Shown here: piece after piece, positions 22,108 to 34,304 of the stretch
How positions within the stretch are numbered: the first letter of the stretch is position 1
How the letters are laid out: each line of letters opens with the position of its first letter
From: Serratia marcescens
GTDB lineage: Bacteria > Pseudomonadota > Gammaproteobacteria > Enterobacterales > Enterobacteriaceae
Direction of reading: 5' to 3'
Length of the DNA stretch: 64,000 nt
Assembly: GCF_006715005.1 (NCBI RefSeq)
Contig: NZ_VFMJ01000001.1
Coordinates: forward strand, 4,464,001-4,528,000
Program-made: the position numbers and the translations under genes
Notes under the pieces: model-generated
Told to the model about the DNA's origin: nothing
The model's database searches: none
What the model saw: only the letters and a program-made list of their open reading frames with translations

Positions 22108-22166
22108 GCTATTTCTTGTGAGGTATGCTACCTTTTTTATGCAGAGGATGCTCGGAGGGAAAGGAA

Positions 22167-22766
22167 ATGACGAATACGCTTGTAGAACGCGCGCGCCGCT
22201 ACGCCACCAAGGCGCATGCGGCCATCGATCAGCGCCGCAAATACACCGACGATCCGTACATCGTCCACCCGCAGGCGGTGATGGAGCTGGTGCGCAGCGT
22301 GCCGCACACCGAAGAGATGCTGGCGGCCGCCTGGCTGCATGATACGGTGGAAGACACGCCCACCACCCTCGGCGATATCGACAGCCATTTCGGGCCGAAG
22401 GTGGCGGAGCTGGTGCGGATGTTGACCAACGTCAGCCACGCCGAGGACGGCAACCGCTTCGAACGTAAAAACCGCGATCGGCGCCACAGCGCCGGCGCGT
22501 CGCCGCAGGCCAAAACCATCAAGCTGGCGGATCTGATCGACAACACCCGCTCGCTGCTGGACTACGACAGCCACTTCGCCCAGACCTACCTGATCGAGAA
22601 ACAGCGCCTGTTGGAGGTACTGACCGAAGGCGACCCGACGCTGTGGCGCCAGGCCAGCCATATCGTTGAACAGGGGCTGCTCAGGTTGCAGCAGCCACCG
22701 CACAACGTTCCGGCCAGCTGGTTCGAACACGCCCGCCGGCGCTACCGCGAGAGCGACGCGGCCTGA
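22167..22766 (+). CDS. Small HD-domain hydrolase, MESH1/SpoT-hydrolase-like
   Basis: A 199-residue single-domain HD phosphohydrolase. Metal ligands fall at His34 (YIVHPQAV), His58-Asp59 ([11 protein letters not shown]) and Asp122 (KLADLIDN). This spacing, and the Glu62-Asp63 pair, match the (p)ppGpp hydrolase domain of MESH1 and SpoT. There is no synthetase or regulatory domain. The start with GGAGGGAAAGGA just upstream is chosen over an earlier in-frame ATG at 22125. It is divergent from ohrR. Alarmone or NADPH phosphatase activity is plausible but inferred. Confidence 0.82.
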   Translation: MTNTLVERARRYATKAHAAIDQRRKYTDDPYIVHPQAVMELVRSVPHTEEMLAAAWLHDTVEDTPTTLGDIDSHFGPKVAELVRMLTNVSHAEDGNRFERKNRDRRHSAGASPQAKTIKLADLIDNTRSLLDYDSHFAQTYLIEKQRLLEVLTEGDPTLWRQASHIVEQGLLRLQQPPHNVPASWFEHARRRYRESDAA

Positions 22767-24164
22767 TCAGAAGGTCACCACCGTTTTCAACGCCGTCACC
22801 CAGGCGTCCTGCGTCTCACTGACGCCCGCCGGGTGATGCCAATACTGCAGGCCCGGCTGCAGCTGTAGCCACGGCGTGACGTTAACGCGGTAATACAGCT
22901 CCGCCGTCACCGAGTGGCCCGGTACCGGCCGGTAGTTCGGATCGTGATAATCGCTGATGCCGCTCATCTGGTTGAGATACCGCTGATTGTCTTTGTAGCG
23001 GTCGCTCAGTTTCACCACCGAGACACCGAGCCCCAGCCAGTCGTCCGGCCGCGCATCGAACAGCCCGCGATAGCGAATGCCGGTCGAGGTAGACCAGTGC
23101 AGGTAGTTGCTGCGCTGATCCCCCAGGCCCAGGCTGTAGAACACGCTCAGGCCGCGGTTGACGTCATCCGCATGGCGCGTCACCTGCTGGTTAAAACCGG
23201 TATACAGGAACCAGGTGCGATCGTGGTTGCGATAACCCTGCGGATCGCTGGCGCCCGGCCCGCCGGACACCCCTTCATAAAGATCGCTCTGGCGCGCGTT
23301 GGTGAACAGCACACCCAGGTTATACACCCCCGGCAGCTGGTTGACGGCGTGGGTTTTCAGCTCCAGCTCCATCGGCAACAGGAAGCCTTTGCTGCCCTTG
23401 GTGGACCAACTCCAGGCGTGGCTGCGGCTGGGGGCGCTCGGGTTCTGCTCCATCACCCCGCCCTTGAGCGTCAGGCCATCGGTCAGCTTGTACTGTAGCG
23501 TGGTGCCCCAGTAATGCACGTTCCAGTTATACCAGGTCAACGAGTTGGCAGACTTGCCGCCGCACAGCGTCAGCGTCTGAAAATCGCAGGGGATAATCTG
23601 ATCGAAATCCTGCACCTTGTTCATCATGCCGATGCGCCACTTCAGCCGCTGTTCGAGGAAGGAACGGCTGAAGGTCAGCCAGCCCAGGCGGGTAATCGAC
23701 TGCCCGCCAAAGCTCTCCTGCGACAGATCGGTCAGGCCGACGCGCGAGTCCTGCAAGCGATCGCGGGTCAGGTTATTGTCATGGTTGCGGTTGACGATAT
23801 TGCCTTCGATCGCCGCGTCCGGAATGCCGGTCAGCGCCTGCAGATCCTGACTGAAGGTCAGCGAGAATTGGTCGATGTACGACGCCTGTTTATCGTGGTT
23901 GTAACCGCCGCCGGCGTTATACGACAGCTGGCTGAGGTAGCCGAGATTATAGTGGAAGCCGTGATCCTCCAGGATCGGCCTGATCCCCAGCATATCCCCC
24001 AACAGCCCGGGCTGCGGCGGCTCAAAGCCGAGCGCCACCCCTTCCCATTTGGCGGTGGGGGCTTCGACGTCCTTGCCGGTTTGCAGCGTTTCCGCCTGCG
24101 CCTGGCTGCACCACAGCGCCAGCGCCGCCAGAGTCATGGAACGAGGTAATAAGCTTTTCATCAT
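22767..24164 (-). CDS. OprB-family carbohydrate porin
   Basis: About 465 residues with a signal peptide (cleavage after SQAQA, about residue 24), beta-strand-rich sequence and a C-terminal Phe (LKTVVTF), which is the outer-membrane sorting signal. It belongs to the OprB glucose-porin family rather than the LamB-type BglH porin of the E. coli bgl operon. GGAG lies about 10 nt before the double ATG (24164/24161). It is downstream of bglF-bglB in the same direction, so it probably admits beta-glucosides. Confidence 0.82.
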   Translation of the reverse strand: MMKSLLPRSMTLAALALWCSQAQAETLQTGKDVEAPTAKWEGVALGFEPPQPGLLGDMLGIRPILEDHGFHYNLGYLSQLSYNAGGGYNHDKQASYIDQFSLTFSQDLQALTGIPDAAIEGNIVNRNHDNNLTRDRLQDSRVGLTDLSQESFGGQSITRLGWLTFSRSFLEQRLKWRIGMMNKVQDFDQIIPCDFQTLTLCGGKSANSLTWYNWNVHYWGTTLQYKLTDGLTLKGGVMEQNPSAPSRSHAWSWSTKGSKGFLLPMELELKTHAVNQLPGVYNLGVLFTNARQSDLYEGVSGGPGASDPQGYRNHDRTWFLYTGFNQQVTRHADDVNRGLSVFYSLGLGDQRSNYLHWSTSTGIRYRGLFDARPDDWLGLGVSVVKLSDRYKDNQRYLNQMSGISDYHDPNYRPVPGHSVTAELYYRVNVTPWLQLQPGLQYWHHPAGVSETQDAWVTALKTVVTF

Positions 24165-24260
24165 TATTATATTTCTCCGCATAACGGCTGACTGCGGGCA
24201 ACAGCATTCCCTGGGAGAGAATTTCCCATCATGAACAGCAGCGAATAACGTTAGGTTAAC

Positions 24261-24281
24261 GCCCGGCGCTTGCCGCCGGGC
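24261..24281 (-). terminator. Hairpin between bglB and porin gene
   Basis: Eight-bp stem GCCCGGCG / CGCCGGGC with a 5-nt loop right after bglB. It has no T run, so it may stabilise or attenuate rather than fully stop transcription into the porin gene. Confidence 0.5.
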
Positions 24282-24288
24282 TTAGAGA

Positions 24289-27702
<3,414 letters not shown>

Positions 27703-27708
<6 letters not shown>

Positions 27709-27731
27709 GCCTGCCGCAGCAGTAACAACCC
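27703..27731 (-). promoter_or_regulatory. Ribonucleic antiterminator (RAT) site for a BglG/LicT-family protein
   Basis: On the minus strand the RNA begins GGGTTGTTACTGC and ends GGCAGGCAAAACC, matching the RAT consensus of BglG/LicT/SacY targets. Its last six bases overlap the first arm of the terminator, so protein binding would block the terminator. No antiterminator gene is adjacent. The rest of 27732-27829 holds the presumed bgl promoter, which I cannot place exactly. Confidence 0.92.
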
Positions 27732-27829
27732 TAAATCGGTTGAGCTATGACGTTAACACCGCGGATTTTACCGGGGCAAGCCTTTGCATCGGCAAATTGC
27801 CGAACTGTGATCGCGGGGGCAAAACGGCC

Positions 27830-28588
27830 TCAATGCGCGAAATAATGCATGCCACCATCTACCGGGATCACCGCGCCGGTGATATATCGCGCGAGCGGGG
27901 AACAAAGAAACGCCGCCAGATAGGCCATATCTTCCGGTTCGCCGAAGTAGCCAATCGGGATATGTTGCGCAATGAACGCCTGGCGTGCTTCATCGCAAGC
28001 GTATAAGCGCTCGCGGATCTGTTCACTGTTGATGCGCCCCGGCTGTAGCGTATTGACGGTAATCCCCTGTGCAGCCACGTCGCCGGCCAATCCTTTGGCC
28101 CACAGATGCAGCGCGCCCTTGGCGGCGCTGGCGGCGCTCAGGCTGCGCGGCTCCATCGAGCCGCTGATGTTGATCACCCGGCCCCAGCCTTGCGCCTGCA
28201 TGGCCGGCAGCAGCGCCTGGGTCAACCGCCGGGCCGGTGTGAAATTCAAAGCAAAGGCGTCATCCCAGCTGCGATCGCTGTCGTTCAGCGTTGTGGGGTG
28301 AAACGCGCCGACCGCGTTGATCAGGATATCGACTGTCCCCACCTGACGCAGCGCCTGCGCCGCCAACTGGGCTATCGCCTCAGGGTCGGTCACGTCTGCA
28401 ACGGCTACCCACGGGCGCACCACCCCTTGCCGTTCCACCTCATCCGCCAGCGCCTGCAGCCGCTCACCGCGTCGTGCGGTAGCCACCACCGTGACCCCTT
28501 GAGCGGCCAATACTCTGACCATGCCGGCACCGATCCCTTCACTGGCGCCCGTGACCAATGCCGTGCGTTGCTGCAGTTGCAAATTCAT
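27830..28588 (-). CDS. SDR-family oxidoreductase lacking the catalytic Tyr
   Basis: A 252-residue short-chain dehydrogenase/reductase fold. The cofactor motif TGASEGIG (13-20), NAVG (91-94), Asn115 and the C-terminal PVDGG are normal. In the catalytic YxxxK motif Lys157 is present, but the Tyr position (153) is Ala (SLSAASAAKGAL). The usual proton donor is therefore missing, and either another residue serves or the reaction differs. The gene is divergent from a LysR regulator across 114 bp rich in palindromes. Substrate unknown. Confidence 0.85.
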   Translation of the reverse strand: MNLQLQQRTALVTGASEGIGAGMVRVLAAQGVTVVATARRGERLQALADEVERQGVVRPWVAVADVTDPEAIAQLAAQALRQVGTVDILINAVGAFHPTTLNDSDRSWDDAFALNFTPARRLTQALLPAMQAQGWGRVINISGSMEPRSLSAASAAKGALHLWAKGLAGDVAAQGITVNTLQPGRINSEQIRERLYACDEARQAFIAQHIPIGYFGEPEDMAYLAAFLCSPLARYITGAVIPVDGGMHYFAH

Positions 28589-28702
28589 AAGAAATACTAA
28601 TTGAATAATTCAATTTAAAAGGAAACGTTCACACATTGAATCACACCGTTATTCGTGTGAATATTCCCTAAAATCTCATCATCAATGTGCAGGAATTCAC
28701 CG
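28589..28702. promoter_or_regulatory. Palindrome-rich SDR/LysR divergent control region
   Basis: Holds a perfect 17-bp palindrome AATTGAATAATTCAATT (28599-28615), only 10 bp from the SDR start. It also holds an inverted repeat TCACAC-N8-GTGTGA (28641-28660). Both fit binding by the divergent LysR protein. Confidence 0.65.
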
Positions 28703-29566
28703 ATGTTTGACTGGCAGGATTTAAAACACTTCATGGCGCTGGCGCGTACCGGTTCGTTGTCGGCGGCAGCGCGGGAGCTGGGTTGCGATCACGCCACCGT
28801 CGGGCGACGCGTAGCGGCGCTGGAACAGGCGCTCGGCCTGCGTTTGATCGTGCGTTTGCCGCGCAGCACGCCCTTGACCCAGGACGGGCAGGCGATTGCC
28901 GGGCTGGCGGCGGAGATCGAGGAGCAAAGTCAGGCTATCGCCCGCCATGCGCGCAGCGCCGGCGCAACGCCACAGGCCGGCGTGCGCATCAGTGCGCCGC
29001 CGTCGATCGCCGCGCATATTCTCGCGCCGCGCATTGCCGCATTTAACCAGGCTTTTCCACAGATCGTCGTCACGCTGTCGGGTGAATCGGCGCTCGCCGA
29101 GCTGGATCGCGGTGAAGCCGACATCGCCGTGCGCATGGTACGCCCACAGCAACCGGAGCTGTTGACGCAGCGCATCGGCATGATGCGCTACGCGCTGTAT
29201 GCCGCACCGGAGCACGCCGCACTGCCCGACGCGGCGCGCCGCTTTCTCGCCTATGACCATCACTATCGGCAGCAGCCGCATCAGCAATGGCTGCAACAGC
29301 TGTTGCAGGGCCGTCCGGTGGTCTTTCAGGCCAGCGATCTGTTTTCACTGCAGCAAGCGGCGCGTTCGGGGCTGGGTGCTGCCGTTTTGCCGACGTTCGT
29401 CGCCGATGGCGATCCGGATCTGGTCGCGTTGCCCACGGCCAACGCCGCGCCAACGCGCGAGCTTTGGCTGGTGACGTATCCCGATTTAGCGCGCACCGCT
29501 GCCGTGCGCGCGGTGATGAATTTCCTGGTCGAAACGCTCGGCAAAACATGCCCATTGCCGGCATAA
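28703..29566 (+). CDS. LysR-family regulator beside the SDR gene
   Basis: A 287-residue LysR-type regulator with the N-terminal helix-turn-helix (TGSLSAAARELGCDHATVGRR, about residues 17-37) and a C-terminal effector-binding domain with SAPPSIAAHILAP. AGGA lies 8 nt before the ATG at 28703, preferred over an earlier start. It most likely controls the divergent SDR gene. The effector is unknown. Confidence 0.88.
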   Translation: MFDWQDLKHFMALARTGSLSAAARELGCDHATVGRRVAALEQALGLRLIVRLPRSTPLTQDGQAIAGLAAEIEEQSQAIARHARSAGATPQAGVRISAPPSIAAHILAPRIAAFNQAFPQIVVTLSGESALAELDRGEADIAVRMVRPQQPELLTQRIGMMRYALYAAPEHAALPDAARRFLAYDHHYRQQPHQQWLQQLLQGRPVVFQASDLFSLQQAARSGLGAAVLPTFVADGDPDLVALPTANAAPTRELWLVTYPDLARTAAVRAVMNFLVETLGKTCPLPA

Positions 29567-29647
29567 AGCATCAGAATGATTAATATAAACACTGGACAAA
29601 AGTCACGCGGGGGATTATTACTGGTCAACGCTTAATCGAGAGTAGGG

Positions 29648-30409
29648 ATGGCAGTCACCATGGTGTTGCGTACTGATGTAGGACGGATTTTGATCACCGG
29701 CGCCGGCGGCCGGGTAGCCACGGCGTTTCGTCAGGCGATGGGCGACCGCTACGCGCTGCGTCTGGCGGAACGCGACATCAGCCTGCTGCGCGATCTGCAG
29801 CCCGGCGACGAAGTCATCAGCTTCAACATCGCCGATCTCGACGCCTGCCGCGCGGCTTGCGCCAATATCGACACCGTGCTGCACCTGGCGGCCGACCCCT
29901 CCCCCGACGCCGACTTCTGCAGCTCGTTGATGGACAACAACATTCTCGGCACCTTCAATATCTTCCGCGCGGCGAAAGACGCCGGCTGCCGCCGGGTGGT
30001 GTTCGCCAGCAGCGCGCAGGCGGTGGAAGGCTATCCGCTCGATTACCAAATCCGCCCGGACGACGCGCCGAAACCGAAAAACCTGTACGGCGCCAGCAAA
30101 GCCTTCGGCGAAGGCATCGCCGCCTATTTCGCCCATCAGGAAGGGCTTTCCGCCCTGTCGGTGCGCATCGCCAACTTCACCACCCTGAGCCGGGGCGAAC
30201 AGCTTAGCGCCCGCGACATGAGCGCTTTTCTCAGCCATCGCGACGCCGCCGATCTGTTGGAGCGTTGCATTCGTGTCGAAGGGGTGCAATATGCGGTGGT
30301 GCACGGGGTTTCCAACAACCGCTACAAACGTTTATCGCTGGAAGAGACCCGTCGCCTGCTGGGTTACACCCCGCAGGACGATGCGTTCAGCCTGCTCGGC
30401 TTTGAATAG
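29648..30409 (+). CDS. NAD-dependent epimerase/dehydratase family protein
   Basis: A 253-residue extended SDR. It has the Rossmann motif ITGAGGRVA (about residues 16-24), DTVLHLAADPSPDA, a Ser region VVFASSAQAVEG and an intact YxxxK as YGASKAFGEG. It resembles uronate or sugar dehydrogenases more than UDP-sugar epimerases and lacks a long C-terminal domain. It stands alone between the LysR gene and a minus-strand DUF4282 gene. Substrate not assigned. Confidence 0.8.
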   Translation: MAVTMVLRTDVGRILITGAGGRVATAFRQAMGDRYALRLAERDISLLRDLQPGDEVISFNIADLDACRAACANIDTVLHLAADPSPDADFCSSLMDNNILGTFNIFRAAKDAGCRRVVFASSAQAVEGYPLDYQIRPDDAPKPKNLYGASKAFGEGIAAYFAHQEGLSALSVRIANFTTLSRGEQLSARDMSAFLSHRDAADLLERCIRVEGVQYAVVHGVSNNRYKRLSLEETRRLLGYTPQDDAFSLLGFE

Positions 30410-30428
30410 CCTGAGCGGAAAGGGAAAC

Positions 30429-30451
30429 AACGCCGGGAGGAACCCGGCGTT
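30429..30451. terminator. Terminator hairpin between converging genes
   Basis: Nine-bp stem AACGCCGGG / CCCGGCGTT with 5-nt loop. It is followed by GTTTCCC on the minus strand and GGGGC on the plus strand, so it suits the minus-strand gene better. Confidence 0.7.
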
Positions 30452-30460
30452 GGGGCAGCA

Positions 30461-30697
30461 TTACGGTTTTTCGGCGATCTTGCGCAGGTATTCGTTATTT
30501 TTAAACGCGATGATGATCATCTCGAACGCCACACGCACGAACACGCCGCCGACGATGATGCCGAACAGGCCGCGGAAGAACTCGCCGTAGAACATCATGC
30601 CGATGCCGCTGATCAACACACCCAACAGCGCCAGCCAATAAACGGCGGTGATGATTTTTGGCGTGAGCATCGCGTCGAAGAAGAAGATATTTCTCAT
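30461..30697 (-). CDS. Small DUF4282 membrane protein
   Basis: A 78-residue protein starting MRNIFFFDAMLTPKII with two membrane helices (about 15-35 and 38-60). Length and the N-terminal motif are those of DUF4282 proteins. Function is unknown. It stands alone with a terminator behind it. Confidence 0.75.
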   Translation of the reverse strand: MRNIFFFDAMLTPKIITAVYWLALLGVLISGIGMMFYGEFFRGLFGIIVGGVFVRVAFEMIIIAFKNNEYLRKIAEKP

Positions 30698-30847
30698 GTG
30701 GATCTTTCCTTAGGCAGGTCTTTCATTATCCCAGAGGGGCCGTGCAAGCGGCCACCATGCATATACATGGGTAATGATAGCGGCTAAGCCCCTATTACAG
30801 TACATAAATAGAGACGATCCTTCGCCCGAATACTTACGCTAAAAATC

Positions 30848-30873
30848 TGCACGGCGGAGAGTTCCGCCGTGCA
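30848..30873 (-). terminator. Terminator of ydhP
   Basis: Eleven-bp perfect stem TGCACGGCGGA / TCCGCCGTGCA with a 4-nt loop, then GATTTTTAG on the minus strand. It lies 9 bp after the ydhP stop. Confidence 0.88.
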
Positions 30874-30881
30874 GGTACAAC

Positions 30882-32048
30882 TTAGTTGCTGGCGTAGGCC
30901 ACTTTTTCGGCCTGACGGTGGGTGAACAGCACCAGCAGCAACGCCAATCCGGCAATAATTGCGCCCATCACCGGCACGAAGCTGTATCCCAGCCCGGCGG
31001 AGACCACCGCACCACCGGCGGCGGCGCCCAGCGCATTGCCCAGGTTAAAGGCACCGATGTTGACCGAGGACGACAGGCCCGGTGCTTCGCTGGCGACGCG
31101 CATCACGCGCATCTGCAGTGGCGGCACCACGGCAAAGGTCGCCGCCCCCCAAATCACCATGCTGACTGCCGCGCCGATTTCACTGCGCGCCAGGAACGGG
31201 ATCACCAGCATAATAACCACCAACAGCAGCAAGAAGCCCTTCAGCGTCGCGCTCTCGGAACGGTCGGCGAATTTGCCGCCCAGGTAGTTGCCGATGGAGA
31301 AACCGACGCCGATCAACACCAGCATGGACGTCACGAACAGCGGCGTCGCATCGGTGATGTGCTGCAATACCGGCGAGATATAGGTATAGAGCGTGAACAT
31401 CGCGCCCGCGCCCAGCACGGTCGTCAGCAAGGCGGACAGCACCTGCGGGCGTACCAATACCGACAGTTCGCGTTTCACATCCGGGCGCGCGCCGGCGCTG
31501 CCTTTCGGCAACGAGAACCACAGCCCCAACATGGCGATCACCCCCAACCCTGCGGTGGCCAGGAACGACATGCGCCAGCCGATGGTTTCACCCAGCCAGG
31601 TCGCAGCAGGCACCCCGCCGATATTGGCGATGGTCAACCCCATAAACATGGTCGCCACGGCGCTGGCCTGTTTCTCCTTCGGCACCACGCTGGCGGCCAC
31701 CACGGAACCGAGACCAAAGAAAGCGCCGTGGTTCAGGCTGGTGATGATGCGCGACAGCATCAGGGTGGTGTAGTCAGGCGCAATGGCCGACAGCACGTTA
31801 CCCAGGGTAAAGATCGCCATCAGGAAGATCAGCGCGCTTCTGCGCGCCCGGTGCGAGAGCAGCAGCGTCATCAGCGGTGCACCGACCATCACGCCAACGG
31901 CGTAGGCGCTGATCAACATGCCGGCCATCGGGATGGAGACATCCACCCCTTTGGCGATCGTCGGCAGCAACCCCATCGGGGAAAACTCGGTCGTGCCGAT
32001 GCCGAACGCCCCCACCGCCAGGGCTAATAAGGGAAAGTTAATTTTCAT
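30882..32048 (-). CDS. ydhP: MFS transporter YdhP (AraJ-like, DHA1)
   Basis: A 388-residue, 12-helix drug:H+ antiporter-family protein very close to E. coli YdhP (FGIGTTEFSPMGLLP at the N terminus, VMRVASEAPGLSSSVNIGAF near 310). Motif A between helices 2 and 3 is degenerate (LLSHRARRSALI). The physiological substrate is not established. It is divergent from nemA across 379 bp. Confidence 0.9.
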   Translation of the reverse strand: MKINFPLLALAVGAFGIGTTEFSPMGLLPTIAKGVDVSIPMAGMLISAYAVGVMVGAPLMTLLLSHRARRSALIFLMAIFTLGNVLSAIAPDYTTLMLSRIITSLNHGAFFGLGSVVAASVVPKEKQASAVATMFMGLTIANIGGVPAATWLGETIGWRMSFLATAGLGVIAMLGLWFSLPKGSAGARPDVKRELSVLVRPQVLSALLTTVLGAGAMFTLYTYISPVLQHITDATPLFVTSMLVLIGVGFSIGNYLGGKFADRSESATLKGFLLLLVVIMLVIPFLARSEIGAAVSMVIWGAATFAVVPPLQMRVMRVASEAPGLSSSVNIGAFNLGNALGAAAGGAVVSAGLGYSFVPVMGAIIAGLALLLVLFTHRQAEKVAYASN

Positions 32049-32427
32049 TCAACAACTCCGGTTAACCGCTGCCGAAGCGCGGGAAAGTTAAGATGCCAAA
32101 AGTATGACATTGATCACACCAAAGATAAGCAGGCAGGAGGCTAAAAGACTTTTGCGATTTTGTTAAAAATCGTGGGGAAAAACAGCAGCCGACTCTATCT
32201 CAGCAATGCGCCGACAAGCAATAGCCGCCGTCGCCCGAGCGCACATCGGGTTCATTCTCACCACCTGTGCAAGCCGCCATACCGACCCATCGGCGGCTGC
32301 CGCAACTATTGAACACAGAGCAAAAGTGTTTTGTTATTGTGCGCGTTTTTAGAATTAAACGACGAAATATAATGGCCTCAGTAAAACATCAACGCCCGAC
32401 GACCTAATTCACATAGAGGGAAGCGCC
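32049..32427. other. ydhP/nemA divergent intergenic region
   Basis: No gene is seen in these 379 bp. A perfect TATAAT at 32368-32373, with T-rich sequence about 17 bp upstream, is a candidate promoter for nemA. A GCCGCC / GGCGGC hairpin lies around 32273-32299. A ribosome site AGAGGGAAG precedes the nemA ATG. Confidence 0.5.
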
Positions 32428-33528
32428 ATGCTTTTTGACTCGTATTCTTTAAACGGTTTATCGCTGAACAATCGCATCGTCATGCCGCCAATGACCCGCT
32501 CTCGGGCCGGTGCCGGCGACGTCGCCACCGACATGATGGCTGAATATTATGCGCAGCGCGCCAGCGCCGGGCTGATCGTCAGCGAAGGTACGCAGATCAG
32601 CCAGCAGGGCCAGGGTTATGCCTGGACGCCCGGCATTTACTCCCCGGAACACATCGCCGGTTGGAAAAAAGTGACCGACGCCGTACATCAGGCCGGCGGC
32701 AAGATCTTCGCGCAGCTTTGGCACGTCGGCCGCGTGTCACACACTATTTTACAGCCTGACCACGCCGCGCCGGTCTCCTCCTCCGCCATCCAGGCCGACG
32801 GGGTCAAAGTGTTCGTGGATGTCGAAGGTCGCGGGCCGGAACATGGCGTGGGTGAAATGGTGCAACACTCCGCACCGCGCGCCTTAACGCGGGAAGAAAT
32901 CCCGGCGATCGTTAACGACTACGCCCAGGCGGCACGCAACGCCATCGCCGCCGGTTTCGACGGCGTAGAGCTGCACGGTGCGAATGGCTATCTGATCAAT
33001 CAGTTTATCGACTCGCGGGAAAACCAGCGTGACGACGAATACGGCGGTTCACTGCAAAATCGCCTGCGTTTCCTGCGGGAAGTCGCGCAGGCAGTCGCGG
33101 ACGCCATCGGCAAAGAGAAACTGGGCGTGCGCCTGGCGCCGCTGACCACCCTGATGGGCTCGCAGGACGATACCCCGGAAGCCACCTATCTGGCGGCGGC
33201 CAGCGTGCTGAACGATATCGGCGCCGCTTATATTCACATCGCCGAAGCGGATTGGGATGATGCCCCGGTGATGCCGGCGGCGTTCAAAGAGTCGCTGCGC
33301 CTGATTTTCCGCGGCACGCTGATTTACTCGGGCAAATACACGCCTGAACGCGCTGAAGAAGCGCTGGCCAAAGGTTGGGCAGACTTGATCGGCTTCGGCC
33401 GCCCGTTCATCGCCAACCCGGATCTGCCTCACCGCCTGCAGCACGGGCTGGCGCTGAATGCGCCAATCAAAGAGAAATTCTTCGGCGGCAGCCAGGAAGG
33501 CTACACCGATTACCCGACGATCGGGTAA
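32428..33528 (+). CDS. nemA: Old-yellow-enzyme alkene reductase, NemA-like
   Basis: A 366-residue FMN-dependent TIM-barrel reductase of activated alkenes, N-ethylmaleimide and related electrophiles. It starts LFDSYSLNGLSLNNRIVMPPMTR, as in the family. QLWHVGRVSH (flavin region), GVELHGANGYLINQF (substrate His/Asn pair) and GFGRPFIANPDL (FMN phosphate site) are all intact. A nemR-type repressor is not beside it, unlike in E. coli. Paralogues are common, so the symbol is by family resemblance. Confidence 0.88.
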   Translation: MLFDSYSLNGLSLNNRIVMPPMTRSRAGAGDVATDMMAEYYAQRASAGLIVSEGTQISQQGQGYAWTPGIYSPEHIAGWKKVTDAVHQAGGKIFAQLWHVGRVSHTILQPDHAAPVSSSAIQADGVKVFVDVEGRGPEHGVGEMVQHSAPRALTREEIPAIVNDYAQAARNAIAAGFDGVELHGANGYLINQFIDSRENQRDDEYGGSLQNRLRFLREVAQAVADAIGKEKLGVRLAPLTTLMGSQDDTPEATYLAAASVLNDIGAAYIHIAEADWDDAPVMPAAFKESLRLIFRGTLIYSGKYTPERAEEALAKGWADLIGFGRPFIANPDLPHRLQHGLALNAPIKEKFFGGSQEGYTDYPTIG

Positions 33529-33539
33529 CGATCGCCGAC

Positions 33540-33568
33540 AACGCCGGCTCAAGCCGGCGTTATTTTTT
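33540..33568 (+). terminator. Terminator of the nemA-like gene
   Basis: Nine-bp stem AACGCCGGC / GCCGGCGTT with TCAA loop, then ATTTTTT. It overlaps the stop codon of the converging minus-strand gene. Confidence 0.92.
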
Positions 33569-34303
33569 CTGTGCTTCGATCCAGTCGAGAAATCGCATCA
33601 TTCTGTCGTTAAAATCCGCGTCATTCGCCTCTCCCACCGCGTGCGCTAACCAATAGTCCATTTCATCTCGCTGCTCTGCATAAAGCGCCGACAGCTGTTC
33701 GGCATAGTCGGTTAACGTTATTGGCCAGAACGGGCTTCCCTCGGCGCGCAGCATATTGGTGGCTCGGATCAGTTTTCTGGCCGCTTCGCGCTTTAAGCGC
33801 CTCTCCTCCGATACCGTCCTTGCCTGCAGCAGTTGCTCCCGATAACGCGCCAATACGCGGTGCAAATCGGCATTGACCGCCAGCGCGATGCGCCGATCGG
33901 GCCGAAACAGCGAAAAAGCGGCGGACACGTCTTCGCCCCACAGGCAGCGGTAGTGATGCTTCAGCCAAAATCCCCAGGAATCGTGATGCTCCGGCGCCAA
34001 CGCCTCCTCGACGCTGCCGATGTCAACGTCGACCTTGCTCACGATCCGCTGCTCCAGCTGAAAGGCTTGCCGCCACGCCTCAAGGCGCTGTAACGCCTCA
34101 CTATCGGCCGGCTTGATGAGCAACAGCGTGATGTCCAGATCGGACACGCCGGGAAGGGCTTCGCCGCGCGCGACGCTGCCGTAGAGATAAATGCTGTGGA
34201 TAAGCGCCGGAAATTGACGCGGCAGCCCCGCCGTCAGCGCTTCCAGCAGCGGGATAAAAGCCCGCTGCAGCGGAAATGCCGTCACCGTGGGAATCAACGC
34301 CAC
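33560..34303 (-). CDS. Nucleotidyltransferase-domain protein
   Basis: A 247-residue protein with an N-terminal polymerase-beta-type nucleotidyltransferase domain. YGSVARGEALPGVSDLDIT (about residues 41-59) gives G42-S43 and D55-x-D57. The C-terminal half is helical and resembles that of antibiotic nucleotidyltransferases, but I do not recognise a specific resistance enzyme. It ends 1 bp from the Mpo1-like gene. Substrate unknown; drug modification is only a possibility. Confidence 0.75.
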   Translation of the reverse strand: MALIPTVTAFPLQRAFIPLLEALTAGLPRQFPALIHSIYLYGSVARGEALPGVSDLDITLLLIKPADSEALQRLEAWRQAFQLEQRIVSKVDVDIGSVEEALAPEHHDSWGFWLKHHYRCLWGEDVSAAFSLFRPDRRIALAVNADLHRVLARYREQLLQARTVSEERRLKREAARKLIRATNMLRAEGSPFWPITLTDYAEQLSALYAEQRDEMDYWLAHAVGEANDADFNDRMMRFLDWIEAQKK

Positions 34304-34304
34304 C

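Noticed and set aside
27732-27829. CRP site upstream of the bgl operon
   Set aside because: Only a TGTGA half-site is present (near 27806); the other half is missing.
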